The notes: generated by a model not told the origin, from the letters alone. DNA of 64,000 nucleotides from Cryptomeria japonica (GCF_030272615.1 NC_081414.1:51121136-51185135), one strand, 5' to 3'; counted from the first letter of the stretch, positions 36,430-47,236 are shown. Program-made: numbers and translations.

Positions 36430-37176
36430 GAGCGATTGGGTATCGTGCAGTCGAGGGAGAGATTCCCGAGACCATGGACGCTGATACCACGTCTGTCACA
36501 GGCAGACTTGGATATTATTGAGCGATGCGGATTGACCTCACTTCTTGATATGCCACGGTTCACTGTGAACCGGGGATTGTTGACGGCTTTGGCAGAGAGG
36601 TGGCACAGCGATACGAACACCTTCCATTTTGCCACGGGAGAGATGACAGTGACACCAGAGGACTGCTATCGTATTCTGTGCATTCCTGTGGTAGGAGCTA
36701 TATTACCCTATGAGCAGACGGAGGAGGGCGGCATAGAGGCACTGCGCCGGATATTCCATGATGAGAGTGTCTGCGGCTATGAGATACCATGGCAGGAGTT
36801 CCTAGATTTAGATTATGCACCGCTGCCATCTGTATTGGCAGGATTCATTGGAGGATTCCTTTGTCCTGATCGCAGGTCAAAGGGATTTTCAGTGGGATGG
36901 GGGCTGGTTCTGGAGCAGATGGTCACACAGGGCCGGAGATTTGCATGGGGGTCAGCGATGTTGGCCCACCTTTACAGGAGCCTGCATGAGGTAGTATACC
37001 TCAGTTATGGGAGTTTATCATCAGGGGTGACACTTTTACAGGTATGGTGCTGGGAGCACATTCCAGCAGGTAGGCCACTGGCAAACAGGGATAGGCCCGT
37101 AGGGGCGGCTTATGCTTATGGTTATAGAGGCCTAGTTGTCCAGTGTAAGCTGGGCAAACTAAAGCACTGGGCATGA
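36430..37176 (+). CDS. Plant mobile domain (PMD, aminotransferase-like) protein, antisense accessory ORF
   Basis: 248 codons open from the splice-acceptor-like CAG at 36427-36429 to TGA 37174-37176. There is no in-frame ATG before the conserved start of the domain, so an upstream coding exon or a non-ATG start is implied. Domain landmarks: R-L-S-Q-A-D-L-D-I-I, F-T-V-N-R-G-L-L-T-A-L-A-E-R-W, H-F-A-T-G-E-M-T-V-T-P-E-D, and a tryptophan-rich W-C-W-E-H-I-P near the end. These match the plant mobile domain (PF10536) found in MAIN-like proteins and in transposons. It runs opposite to gag-pol, downstream of integrase, where Tat elements such as Grande carry antisense aORFs. GC content is far above the surroundings. 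Its function in the element is unknown. Confidence 0.78.
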   Translation, partial: ERLGIVQSRERFPRPWTLIPRLSQADLDIIERCGLTSLLDMPRFTVNRGLLTALAERWHSDTNTFHFATGEMTVTPEDCYRILCIPVVGAILPYEQTEEGGIEALRRIFHDESVCGYEIPWQEFLDLDYAPLPSVLAGFIGGFLCPDRRSKGFSVGWGLVLEQMVTQGRRFAWGSAMLAHLYRSLHEVVYLSYGSLSSGVTLLQVWCWEHIPAGRPLANRDRPVGAAYAYGYRGLVVQCKLGKLKHWA

Positions 37177-38063
37177 CTGACGAGTTTTCTCATTTATTTG
37201 CTGCTCGGGCCATGGCTAGGATCTCAGATCCAGAGGAGATGAGACCGGCATTCGATTCAGATGGAGAGGAGGGAGACGGGGGAGATGATGGGGATGATGG
37301 GGATGATGGAGGAGATGGAGGAGATAGAGGGAGGAGGAGAGGTAGAGGTGTGCAGAGGGCAGTACGGCAGGGCAGGATTGAGAGGGGGAGAGGAGGATTG
37401 GCCATTGGGGCCGGGAGAGAGGGTAGAGTGACGGAGGTGCTGGCTGCAGTGGGAGGAGAGGAGGAGGTGGGGAGGCCAGTACGGAGGAGGAGGATAGATA
37501 TACTCCCACCTCCTGCACCCAGGACAGGCCGAGTGGGAGGAGTGGCGCCAGCACAGGTACCACTGCGGGTTCGAGTACCGGGTCACGTAGAGGATGCACA
37601 GATCCGGACCTTACAGATTACTGTGCAGCAGCTGCAGGCACAGATTTTGACCTATCAGCGGCAAATTTCGCAGTTGACCGTTGAGAGAGATACAGAGATA
37701 GAGCGGTGGGGTCGAGCGGAGGAGGCCTTGGCGAGTGTACAGAGAGCAGTGGCAGGTGGTCCATTGAGAGACACCCTGAGAGAGCTGACATGGAGAGTAC
37801 AGGAGGTCGAGTATTATAGGCGGCATTATGAGGATGCAGTACCCAGAGAGCGACGTGTAGCAAGTTTTGCACAGTCGAGATCGAGTTGATCTCGAACTGC
37901 TGGGACATGCTCTGAGAGCCGAGGAGTGACGGGGCCAGGGAGACAGGACCCTCCTGCAGATCCGGGGGCGAGTGTATCTGGAGCTAGGCAGGATCCTCCT
38001 GGAGATCCAGGGGCAGGTGCATCCGGAGCGAGACCATCTCCATCAGGGGATAGTCACACTTGA
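37173..38063 (+). pseudogene. Second antisense ORF: acidic/Arg-Gly linker, coiled coil and proline-rich repeats, one stop
   Basis: ATG at 37173 overlaps the PMD stop by four bases (ATGA). The frame runs to TGA 38061-38063 with one TGA at 37887-37889. Order: acidic G-D-D/G-D-G run (codons ~30-55), R-G-R-R-R-G-R-G basic run, coiled coil with L-Q-I-T-V-Q-Q-L-Q and R-Q-I-S-Q-L-T-V-E-R (codons ~150-230), then two copies of a G-A-R-Q-D-P-P-x-D-P-G-A repeat after the stop. It may be the C-terminal half of the PMD protein displaced by one frameshift, or a separate cistron. The four-base overlap favours a frameshift or a spliced alternative over a true plant operon. Confidence 0.6.
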
Positions 38064-39436
38064 GAGACATGGCCTCTATTGTATTTTTGGATGTTTGCAT
38101 ACTTTGTACTGGACATATTTTTGAGACACATTTTGTAGATTTTGATCATTTTTTTTTGAGAGATATATATATACGGAGCACCATTTTTGATCGATGTGAT
38201 GTGTTTATGGATGCATTTTATGTGTGCTACTTCCTTTCATATGATGATGTAATGCTTACATATATGATGTAATGTGTTATGCAGGATGTATGTTTTTATA
38301 TGCTATGAGATGTATCTTGAAAATGAGATGTATGATTTTTAATATGCTGCTACATGTAAGATAATATGATGTAATAATGATATGGGATAATGATGTGCGA
38401 TTAATTGTAAAATGATATGCAACTAATTGTAACATGATATGCAACTAATTGTAAAATGAAATGCAACTAATTGTAAAATGAAATGCAACTAATTGTTTTT
38501 GGAGCATCTCTCATTCTGTATTTGCCATCCGATATAACCATTTATTTGCTTTCTTTGTAAATATCATCATGGAGCATTTATCGATTTTTGGATATGTTGA
38601 AAATTTATACAAGCATAATGGTATAATTGAACCATAATGACCTGAGTAAAATTTATATGATTTTTAATTTTGCAAGATAGTACAAGCGTCAAGGTATAAT
38701 TGAACCAGGACGACCTGAGTGCATATTGCGTAAACATACAAGATTAGAACATTTATATGCGTGAAATGGAATCAGGCCTTCAGTGATATGGATCACGTCT
38801 CGAGGCAAATATTCACACAATACAAGTGACCACCTCCCAGACAGAAGACTAAGAAAAATTTTGGAAATTCCTCATGATCTCTGGCTGTGAAGCTTTTTAT
38901 GAGATAAAGAGGAGATTCCAATTAAAAAAATTCAAAATGCAAAATAATCAAGACCTTAATGCGATAATGCAACATTTAGTACTTCAGAAAATCATCCATC
39001 CTTGAGTTTCTTGTGTATTTGTTTGTGTTTTGGTTGTTGTGATGTAGTGTAGTTGTGTTTGTTGGATGTCATATGTCTGAGTTTTGCAATAGTTGGTACG
39101 TCTTGAATGTTTGCAAGTTTTTGAGCAGTTTAATGCCCCTAGATGAGGGTTCTTTTGGATATGATTATGTACAGTGATTTCCAAGCCGTGGTGAAATGCG
39201 GTAGATGAATAACTCAGGATAGTGACTACACTAAGTATGTCCTGAATGGATATACGCTAAGTGTCGGGCGATGGCCGATAGTGTTTTGATGGATAAAATG
39301 GCATGGATATAGATAAAGAAGCCGGCCTTTTACAAGGGCGCCTGTTTACCAGGTTTTCACCATTTGTTTTTATTGTACTTTGTATTTTTGCTTTTTCTGG
39401 ATTTTTTTTTTGGCTTTATCCGTGCACTAGGCTACC
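38064..39436. other. Untranslated region between antisense ORFs and integrase
   Basis: No gene. Holds the 22-bp minisatellite (38389-38496), a two-copy ~73-bp repeat ACAAGC..GGTATAATTGAACCA..GACCTGAGT (38609 and 38682), and a GGCCTTTTACAAGGGCGCC word near 39325. These fit the hypervariable 3' region of Tat elements. Confidence 0.6.
38389..38496. repeat. Minisatellite, 22-bp ATGATATGCAACTAATTGTAAA unit, five copies
   Basis: Five tandem units with one or two substitutions each. Confidence 0.92.
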
Positions 39437-41836
39437 TTAAGTATAGTACTTCTTTAGATGAATGCTGTTAGTTGGATCATCAAGCACATCTCCTTCAGAA
39501 TTTGTTAGCTGATAGGCACTTGATCCATAGACTGATATGATGACATAGGGACCCAACCAATTAGGTTCAAATTTCCCTTTCTTTTCTCTATCTTGCTGGT
39601 TTCTTGGATTTTCTTTGAGGACTAGATCACCAACTTTGAAGTTACGAGGAATGACCTTATGATTGTAGCTCCTGCACATGCGTTGCTGATATGCTTTGAG
39701 ATGAGTATAAGCATGTTGGCGTCTTTCATCTAATAGTTCCAGTTCTTGCAGTCGGTTAACTTGATACTCTTCATTGGGGATCAAACCTTTCAAAGAGACT
39801 CTAAGAGATGGAATTTCTACCTCCAAGGGTAAAATAGCCTCGGATCCATATACCAATGAATATGGTGTTGCCCCTATAGGTGTGCAAATGCTGGTCCTGT
39901 AGGCCCAAAGTGCTGGATTGAGTTGTACGTGCCAATCTTTGCCTGCATCATTCACTGTTTTCTTGAGAATTTTTAGGATTGTTTTGTTAGATGCTTCTGC
40001 TTGACCATTTCCCTGGGGATAGTATGGTGTAGAAAACCGATGTTGGATTTTGAATTTTTCACATAATTCCTGCACATCTTGGTTTTTGAAAGGTCGCCCA
40101 TTATCTGTGATGATTGAACTTGGAATACCATATCTGCAGATCAGATAATTGAGGATAAAAGAGGCAATTTGTTTCCCGGTCACTGTGGTCATGGGAACTG
40201 CTTCGATCCATTTGATAAAGTATTCTGTTGCAGTTATAATGAACTTGTGTCCATTTGAAGATGAAGGATGTATTTTGCCAACTAGGTCCAGTCCCCACTG
40301 ACAAAAGGGCCATGATGTTGTAAAGGGCTGCAGTTCCTGTGCTGGTGCATGTATCAGATTGCCATGGATCTGGCATTTAGGACATTTCTTGGCAAAGTGA
40401 TATGAATCTTTCTCCATTGTAGGCCAGTAGTATCCCATTCGTAGAAGCTTTTTAGCAAGAGTAGTGCCACTTGAATGTGTGCCACAAATACCTTCGTGAA
40501 GCTCGTGTAAAGCGGAATCGGAATCATTACGATCAAGGCAACGAAGAAGAGTACCATCTAGACCTCGACGATATAGAGTATCAGCGGTAAGGGTGTAACG
40601 GGCAGCTTGTCGAATAAAGTTACGCTTTTGGTTACAGGATTGGTCAATGGGTAAGATATTATGCTTGAGGTAGTCGTATATCGGTCCATATAGCGGAGAA
40701 TCGGAACCAGTCAAGGTATAGATAACATGGGATTCAGAGTGGTCATAGGCGAGGGAGAACAATTGCTCTACCAGGAACTCATAACGACTCTGTTGCTCAG
40801 GAATTTGTAGTAGCGAAGCGATTGTATCCATTGCATCGGCTGCTTTGTTGTTTAACCTTGGTATTTGCTCAAAGGTGATGTGCACAAAATACTGTTTGAA
40901 GTCATCCACCATGCGTTTGTAAGGTAGTAGCTTGTAGTCCTTTGTCTGATAGTTGTTGTTGATTTGATTGATGACCAATTGTGAGTCTCCATAGACTTTT
41001 AATTCTGTGATTTTCCATTCGACAGCCATTTTGATGCCGATGACCAGTGCTTCATATTCAGCCACATTATTTGTGCATGGAAACATAAGTCTGTATGATT
41101 TTGGCATAGTGTGTCCTTCAGGAGTGATGAACAGAATGCCGGCACCTGAACCATGTTGAGTATAGGATCCATCAAAGTATAGGGTCCATTGTTTAGTAGT
41201 AAGAACAAGTACATCCCTGTCCGGAAATTCAACCTCCATGGTTTGTTTGCCTGGTAGCGGTGCTTCGACCAATTGATCTGCAATTGCTTGTCCTTTGATG
41301 GCTCGTCTTTCTGTGTATTGGATGTCGAATTCACTGAGAATCATGACCCATTTAGCCAATCGGCCTGTAAGAGCGGCTTTGCTGAGTAGATATTTGAGAG
41401 GATCAATTTTTGCAACTAGCTTTATGGTGTGTGCGAGCATGTAATGTCGGAATTTCTGAGATGCAAAGACTACTGTTAGGCAAGCCTTTTCAATAAATGT
41501 ATAGTTGAGCTCATAGCCATTCAATGTTCTACTGATGTAGTATATGGCATGTTCCTTTCCTTGTTGATCTTCTTGGGCCAATAGTGCCCCCAGTGAAATA
41601 TCTGTTGTTGAGATATATAGAATAAGTGGCTTTCCGGCAACTGGTGGTACTAGAACTGGTGGATTCATCAGGTACTGTTTAATTTGGTAAAAAGATTCTT
41701 CACACTTAGCCTCCCATTTGAAGGGTACATTTTTGTGTAGCAAATGGTTAAATGGTAGACTTTTATCTGCTAGCTGAGCGATGAATCGCCGGATTGATTG
41801 AAGTCGTCCCTGTAGAGATCTGAGTTGACTGATATT
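39437..41836 (-). pseudogene. Tat RNase H, archaeal-type RNase H and integrase
   Basis: Continues the RT frame after TGA 41837-41839; the open block has 768 codons from 41743. First, a gypsy RNase H with weakened catalytic residues (L-Y-I-S-T-T-D, F-I-E-K-A). Second, an archaeal-type RNase H with D (L-Y-F-D-G-S), E (N-V-A-E-Y-E-A-L), D (Y-G-D-S-Q-L-V) and D (N-N-K-A-A-D-A). This tandem arrangement marks the Tat lineage. Integrase follows: H-x3-H...C-x2-C module (H-E-L-H-E, C-P-K-C-Q) and catalytic D (G-L-D-L-V), D (I-T-D-N-G), E (G-N-G-Q-A-E-A). The C-terminus G-D-L-V-L-K lacks an obvious chromodomain, as expected for Tat. Confidence 0.93.
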
Positions 41837-42523
41837 TCATGGTGGTGGCATTTCCATGATGGCTTGTACCTTTGCTGGATCAACTTCAATACCTTTAGCT
41901 GAGACAATGTAACCTAGTAACTTGCCTGATGTAACCCCGAAGACACACTTCTTAGGGTTGAGTCTGACCTTGAATTTCTGCAATCGATCAAAGATCTTTG
42001 TTAGGATGCCAAGATGTTCAGCTCTGGTGTAAGATTTTGCTAGTAAATCGTCCACATAGTCTTCCATAAATGTGTGCATCATATCATGGAATATTGTTGT
42101 CATTGTTCTTTGATAAGTGGCTCCGGCATTCTTTAAGCCAAAAGGCATAACATTCCAACAGTAAGTTCCCCAAGGACAGGTGAATGCTGTTTTGTCTTGA
42201 TCTTCAGGAGCTATTTTGATTTGATTATAGCCTGAGAAACCGTCCATTAATGAGAGCATTGCATGGCCTGCTGTGAGATCTACAATTATATCAATACTTG
42301 GTAGAGGAAAGTCATCTTTTGGGCAAGCTTTATTGACATCTCTGAAGTCGGTGCATATTCTGATACTGCCATCTGGTTTTGAGACTAGAACAATGTTAGA
42401 AATCCATTCTGCATAGTCAATAGGTCGGATGAATCCGACATCTAATAATTTCTTTAATTCCGTTTTGACCATGAGTGCTATCTGTGGATTCATCTTTCGT
42501 AGTTTCTGCTTGACTGGCTTGAC
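41837..42523 (-). CDS. Tat reverse transcriptase core
   Basis: The listed open block runs 42493-41837. Motifs in order: G-F-I-R-P-I-D-Y-A-E-W-I-S-N-I-V-L-V, K-P-D-G-S-I-R-I-C-T-D-F-R-D-V-N-K-A-C-P, M-D-G-F-S-G-Y-N-Q-I, F-G-L-K-N-A-G-A-T-Y-Q-R, and the catalytic Y-V-D-D near 42050. It ends at TGA 41837-41839 inside a P-P-P linker to RNase H, and TGA 42524-42526 lies just upstream. The RT core itself is undamaged. Confidence 0.93.
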   Translation of the reverse strand, partial: VKPVKQKLRKMNPQIALMVKTELKKLLDVGFIRPIDYAEWISNIVLVSKPDGSIRICTDFRDVNKACPKDDFPLPSIDIIVDLTAGHAMLSLMDGFSGYNQIKIAPEDQDKTAFTCPWGTYCWNVMPFGLKNAGATYQRTMTTIFHDMMHTFMEDYVDDLLAKSYTRAEHLGILTKIFDRLQKFKVRLNPKKCVFGVTSGKLLGYIVSAKGIEVDPAKVQAIMEMPPP

Positions 42524-43627
42524 TCATGCAGAGATGGACAAGTGATGCATGATTAGGTGTGGATCTACTCCGGGCATATCAGCATATGACCAGGCAAAGT
42601 TAATTTGTTGTCCTTTAAAGAAGATGATGAATGCTGATCTTTCCTCCTCTGTCAGAGATTCGGCAAAGTGAATGTTTCTAGCTGCTTCGGTGGTACCAAT
42701 GTTGATTGATTGAGTGGGCTCAATCAATATGGGTGATCGTTCATGAAAATGTTCAGGAAGAGTGTGAAGTCTCCCATCGTTAGGTGCCTTAAAAAGGTTT
42801 TCACCCTCAGATGCATCCTTTATTTTTACTTTTTTGGGATCCATTGCTGCCATTGACTGGTTTTCAGCATTAGATTCATTATTTGATTCATTTTTGCGAC
42901 TGAGAGACTTGGCACTCCCTGAAGAACAGACGTCGTTATGCGGTTCACTGGTAGAGCCTGTTTCAGGATTTATGGTACATAGGTAGTGGATAATAGAGTT
43001 ATCATCTGAAAAAATTGGGATATCGTGAGTCTCATGTTCAGTCTAGTCAATGAGATCAGGGAAGACAAGTGGTAAGGAATCATTGGGCGGGTCAAGTTCA
43101 GCTACTGTAAGTGTTAGGATAGAGTTATCATCGTGATGGGTCTTGTTTTTAAAGAAGTTTAGGGTTTCATCGAGGTCTTCGATGGCATCATCTTCTACAT
43201 AGACTTGTTCGTAATATTTCTGTTCACTTTCCAGAGTGTCATAGATATGTTGTGGTCCAAATTCAAGAGGTCTATCTTCTGCATTATGTTCTTCTTGAGA
43301 AATGGATATGAAATCAGTATCATCTGGGATATTTGTAGTAGTATCTGAGCAGGTACCCCATTCATATTCATTTGAATCTGTCTCATAGGCATCATCCCAA
43401 ATTCTATCTGTGCTGTAAACAGGTATGTTGTATGGCGAAAACAAATCCTTGATGATAGATACTATTTTGATATTCTGTGTTGATTCGGTATCCGATCCAT
43501 CTTCTATAGTCTGGATTTGTTCATAGATTGTGCTTCCCCTGGAAGGAATGATGGTTTCTTGTGATGATATGATTCGGTCTTGAGCCATTGGTGTGTGAAT
43601 ATGAGCCACTGCATAGATATGGCCTTC
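42524..43627 (-). pseudogene. Pol N-terminal linker region of the Tat element
   Basis: In the RT frame: an acidic, unstructured block from 43609 to TAG 43043-43045, then a block with A-A-M-D-P-K-K-V-K-I-K-D and R-S-A-F-I-I-F-F-K-G ... F-A-W-S-Y-A-D-M-P-G-V-D-P, which is the conserved segment preceding RT in Tat/Athila elements. It ends at TGA 42524-42526. TAA near 43626 is an additional stop at the upstream edge. In Ogre-type elements gag-pro and RT are joined by splicing here, so not every stop need be a lesion. Confidence 0.75.
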
Positions 43628-46600
43628 TTATGATTCAAAAGCTTTCCCTGATGTATCTTCTGATCTTGACGTTCTCTTGCCTTGCGGATTGTTTCGGCTG
43701 ATTCAAAGAGAGCTTCCTGCCAGGATTCTTCCTTGTATTTCTTCTTTTCCTTCCATTGAGGTTTTGCATTTGTGTGTGGTGGCCTTTTCAATAGGAAAGT
43801 GAGTTTAGAACCTAATCCTGCTTTATTTCTACTAGGTTGTGAAGGAAGATCTATAGGTTCAGTAACTCCTTCTCGGTGTTTCCCAATAGGTCCTTTACCG
43901 CCATATCCCATTTGTTTCATGATCAAGTAGCCTTTTCCATATAGGTGTGTCGGTAGAACAATGTCTAGAGCGGCCACTCTATTAGCTTCTTCTTCATCTT
44001 TGTATAGCCAGTTAAGAACATCCTTATCTTTTGATTCATGTGCTAGAGTCCCTAATTGGATGAAGGTACCATCGAATTTAGTTATGGGCTGAGTTGCCAG
44101 ATGTGTTGATATAGTAGGTAAACCATGCGATCTAGGGGATGTTGGCAATCTGGTCAAACATAAAGGCTCCATAGAGTATTCGCCCATGCCTTGGTCTTTG
44201 ATTTGCATTTTCTGTTGAAAGTCTCCCCGTAAGGAGTTGGATTTTGCTGTTGGTGGATCAGATGTTGAAGACCGCTGCTTTTCTCTGTTATAAGGAACCA
44301 AACTGTCTTGGGTTGCCCCCATCGCATTGCAATGTTGAAATGGATTGTGATCAGCTGATATGGAGATTTCCTGTCCATCATAAGGAAACTTGACACACTG
44401 GTGATATGTAGAAGGTACTGCTTGCATTTCATGTATCCAGGGTCGGCCTAATAAGATATTATAGGTTAGATCGATATCTAAGACTTGACAAATAGTATCC
44501 TTTTGTACTGGGCCCACTTGAATAGGTAATATGACGGTGCCTTTAGAGGACCGTTCCTCATCATCATATGCTTTTATGGTAATCTTTTTGCAAGGATCAA
44601 TAGATTTTTCTGAGAAGCCTAATGCACGGATAAGCTTTAAAGTACAGATATTAAGGCCGGCTCCTCCATCTATTAGGACTCTTTTGACTCGGTGTTTGCA
44701 AACAATGACTTCAATATGGAGGGGAGTATTATGCGGATGACTCAATGAAGTATTATCATGCTCTGAGAAGGTGAGGTTATGAGATTCTGTCATGTGGGCA
44801 ACCATAGCTTGGAATCTGTCTGTATCCAGATTTTGAGGTACATTTGTTTCTAATAGCGCTTGCTCCAAGATGTCTTTGTGTTTTGGAGATAGTTTCAACA
44901 ATTCCAGGATAGATATCTGAGCCGGAGTTTTGTGTATTTGATTAACTAAGTCGTATTGGATTTTTGGTGTGGTAATTGGAAGTGCAGTGTGTCCCTTCAA
45001 GACATATTTCTGAGTCTGGGTTGTTACATTGACAGATTCATGATCACGTTTATCTCGAATGGTTATAACATTGACTTGATGGTCTTCGGCTGATATGTGA
45101 TTGATTGTGTTGTTGTAGATATGATTAATACGAGCTCCGCGTGTATCATTTGAAGTTGATGCTCCATCTTTGTTATAATTTGGAAGAGGATCTTTGAAGG
45201 CTTCGTGATCATTGTTTGTTTTGAGACCATCCACCATTAAGTCACCTCGATCAATCATGTCTTGGATTATGTGTTTCAATCTCATGCACTCGTTTGTTCT
45301 ATTACCTTTGTTGCGATGAAAATCACAATAGTGTGAATCATTCCACCAAGGTGGTTTGATTGGGGGTTCATAATTGTTGATTGTAGGTAAAGAAAGAACC
45401 TTGTTTGCCAACAGTTCTCTGAATGCGGACTCTAATGATTGGCCCAATGGTGTGAAGATACGTTTATGGAAATTTTTGGTGTTGTTACGTGAATTGTTGT
45501 TAGGCCCTAGATTCAGGTTTTTGTTTTGATTATCGTTGGCGTTGTTAGCACTGGGAGTAGCATTTTTAGGATTTTTCGTATTTTGAGTATTTCCTGATAA
45601 GGCAAGCACTGGCTGTTTAGATTTGGGATCATATGATTCATTGTTGCCTTTGTTTTTGTTTCGAGTCCAAAATTGAGTTTTGTCTAGATTGGTATTGTTT
45701 TGGTTATTGTAGTTTGATGAGTTCGTTCCTTCTTTGTAGAACTTGAGTGTTCCCTTTTTGACACAAGCTTCCTCTACTTGGATGCCATTTTCGATCAATT
45801 TGTCAAAAGATGGTATGCATTGAAGTTTGAGTCTGTAACTCATCTCACCATTCAAGTTATCAATGAAGATTTCCATTTTCTCTTTTTCAGGAATATCTCG
45901 AGGATATCTTGATACCATGCGTCGCCAACGTTGAAGGAATAACATGAATGTTTCATTGTTCTTTTGTTTGGTGTTGCAAATATCTAGCATGGTTATGGCA
46001 TGTTGGATGTTGTAAGAATAATGGGTGATGAATTTGTTAACCAATTCGTCAAATGATCTAACAGGTGGTGTAATCTTGGATAACCATTCCATTGTTTGTC
46101 CTCCCAGGCTTCTTGGGAACAACCTCATTAGATAAGTGTCATTATGATCAAATTCAAGACTCATAGTACAAAAGTCTCGAACATGATCTCGAGGATCACC
46201 TTTCCCATCATATTTATCAAATTTGGGAATGTCTGAGTTTGGAGGAAAAGGTATCATGTTTAAGCTTCTGTCAAATGGATAAGGACAGATTTCGTTTATA
46301 AAGTACCGCACTGTTGTCCCTTGTTGCATATCATGTATTTGTCGTTGCAACATTTGCATTTGTTGAGTAAGAGCAACTAAGGGTGCATTATCTTGCCGAG
46401 GGAAGAGTTCTTCCCTCGTATTTGTTCTTAACTGAAAAGGTGTAGTAAATGGTATGTGTTGTTCTGGGGTTTCAAAAGCAGGTACTCGCATTTCTGGTAT
46501 ATGTTGTTCTGGAATATGTTGTTCAGGTATGCGAGTTTCTTCTTCCCTTTGTTGTTCTTGATATGTATATTGTTGAGATCCCATTTGAAAGACGTTCACG

Positions 46601-46848
46601 TCGAAATCTTCAGGAAGTTTGACACCTTTGCTTGTAAGCATGAGTAGATATTTTTCTTTGTCATTTTCCATGAGTTTTTCGATGAGTTTTTGGAATGAAG
46701 GATTTTCTTGACATTCCTGAAGAATTGCGTCAGTAATTTCAGGATCGTCTGATGATGGAACTTCAAAAGGATTTGATAATCTATGATTCATACTTGATTC
46801 TGCGGGTGTCTCGCTTTGTTTGTTTTGTTGAGAGCGAGTGATAGGCAT
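43504..46848 (-). CDS. Tat Gag-protease with G-patch
   Basis: 1,114 aa, fully open, from ATG 46848. The retrotransposon_gag core sits at residues ~220-360 (F-P-R-S-L-G-G-Q-T-M-E-W-L, F-L-Q-R-W-R-R-M-V). A C-x2-H-x4...C knuckle-like motif (C-D-F-H-R-N-K-G-N...C) is near residue 515, as in Tat/Athila Gag. The aspartic protease has D-G-G-A-G-L-N near residue 735 (D-S-G-A in most families) and L-G-R-P-W-I-H. A G-patch-like segment (M-K-Q-M-G-Y-G-G-K-G-P-I-G) is near residue 990. Gln- and Asn-rich stretches lie between. The pol frame is -1 relative to it around 43640. This is the only undamaged long ORF of the element. Confidence 0.93.
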   Translation of the reverse strand: MPITRSQQNKQSETPAESSMNHRLSNPFEVPSSDDPEITDAILQECQENPSFQKLIEKLMENDKEKYLLMLTSKGVKLPEDFDVNVFQMGSQQYTYQEQQREEETRIPEQHIPEQHIPEMRVPAFETPEQHIPFTTPFQLRTNTREELFPRQDNAPLVALTQQMQMLQRQIHDMQQGTTVRYFINEICPYPFDRSLNMIPFPPNSDIPKFDKYDGKGDPRDHVRDFCTMSLEFDHNDTYLMRLFPRSLGGQTMEWLSKITPPVRSFDELVNKFITHYSYNIQHAITMLDICNTKQKNNETFMLFLQRWRRMVSRYPRDIPEKEKMEIFIDNLNGEMSYRLKLQCIPSFDKLIENGIQVEEACVKKGTLKFYKEGTNSSNYNNQNNTNLDKTQFWTRNKNKGNNESYDPKSKQPVLALSGNTQNTKNPKNATPSANNANDNQNKNLNLGPNNNSRNNTKNFHKRIFTPLGQSLESAFRELLANKVLSLPTINNYEPPIKPPWWNDSHYCDFHRNKGNRTNECMRLKHIIQDMIDRGDLMVDGLKTNNDHEAFKDPLPNYNKDGASTSNDTRGARINHIYNNTINHISAEDHQVNVITIRDKRDHESVNVTTQTQKYVLKGHTALPITTPKIQYDLVNQIHKTPAQISILELLKLSPKHKDILEQALLETNVPQNLDTDRFQAMVAHMTESHNLTFSEHDNTSLSHPHNTPLHIEVIVCKHRVKRVLIDGGAGLNICTLKLIRALGFSEKSIDPCKKITIKAYDDEERSSKGTVILPIQVGPVQKDTICQVLDIDLTYNILLGRPWIHEMQAVPSTYHQCVKFPYDGQEISISADHNPFQHCNAMGATQDSLVPYNREKQRSSTSDPPTAKSNSLRGDFQQKMQIKDQGMGEYSMEPLCLTRLPTSPRSHGLPTISTHLATQPITKFDGTFIQLGTLAHESKDKDVLNWLYKDEEEANRVAALDIVLPTHLYGKGYLIMKQMGYGGKGPIGKHREGVTEPIDLPSQPSRNKAGLGSKLTFLLKRPPHTNAKPQWKEKKKYKEESWQEALFESAETIRKARERQDQKIHQGKLLNHKKAISMQWLIFTHQWLKTESYHHKKPSFLPGEAQSMNKSRL

Positions 46849-46849
46849 T

Positions 46850-47236
46850 TCAATAGAAACTTTCAGTGATGAAAGAATCAAAGTCCTCGTTGTTGTTTTG
46901 CTCTGGCGTTGGTGGTTCTAATCGAGATGTGTTATATGTGATGCACTCGTCGGGTAAGAATGCTGGATTGATCTTTCCTCCGTGGTTTATCTTTTGATTA
47001 AAAGCAGACTTTTGACAGTATGCTCTTGTTTTCAGGGGTTCTTTGCCAAATTCGCTGGATTTGTTTTGGAAATATCGTTTGACGTGATGAAGAAATACCC
47101 GATGGGATTTGAAGAGTTGACGATTGATGTATAAAAATTTATTTCTCTTGATGAATTTGGAAAAGCTCGGTTGTTGTTTCTTCAACGTGATGTTGCGATA
47201 GAGGTTCTTTCTTCTCAGAATAAGGTGATTAGTCAT
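46850..47236 (-). CDS. Small basic ORF upstream of gag
   Basis: 128 codons from ATG 47236; stop TGA 46850-46852 is separated by one base from the gag ATG. Strongly basic N-terminal half (R-R-K-N-L, S-F-S-K-F-I-K-R-N-K, V-K-R-Y-F-Q-N-K), acidic Asn-rich end. Ogre elements of the Tat lineage carry an extra ORF1 before gag, and this sits in the same place; homology cannot be judged here. It could also be unselected leader. Confidence 0.5.
   Translation of the reverse strand: MTNHLILRRKNLYRNITLKKQQPSFSKFIKRNKFLYINRQLFKSHRVFLHHVKRYFQNKSSEFGKEPLKTRAYCQKSAFNQKINHGGKINPAFLPDECITYNTSRLEPPTPEQNNNEDFDSFITESFY

Noticed and set aside
37190-37908. Several 70-127-codon minus-strand Pro/Ser/Leu ORFs
   Set aside because: Shadows of the GC-rich plus-strand coiled-coil ORF.
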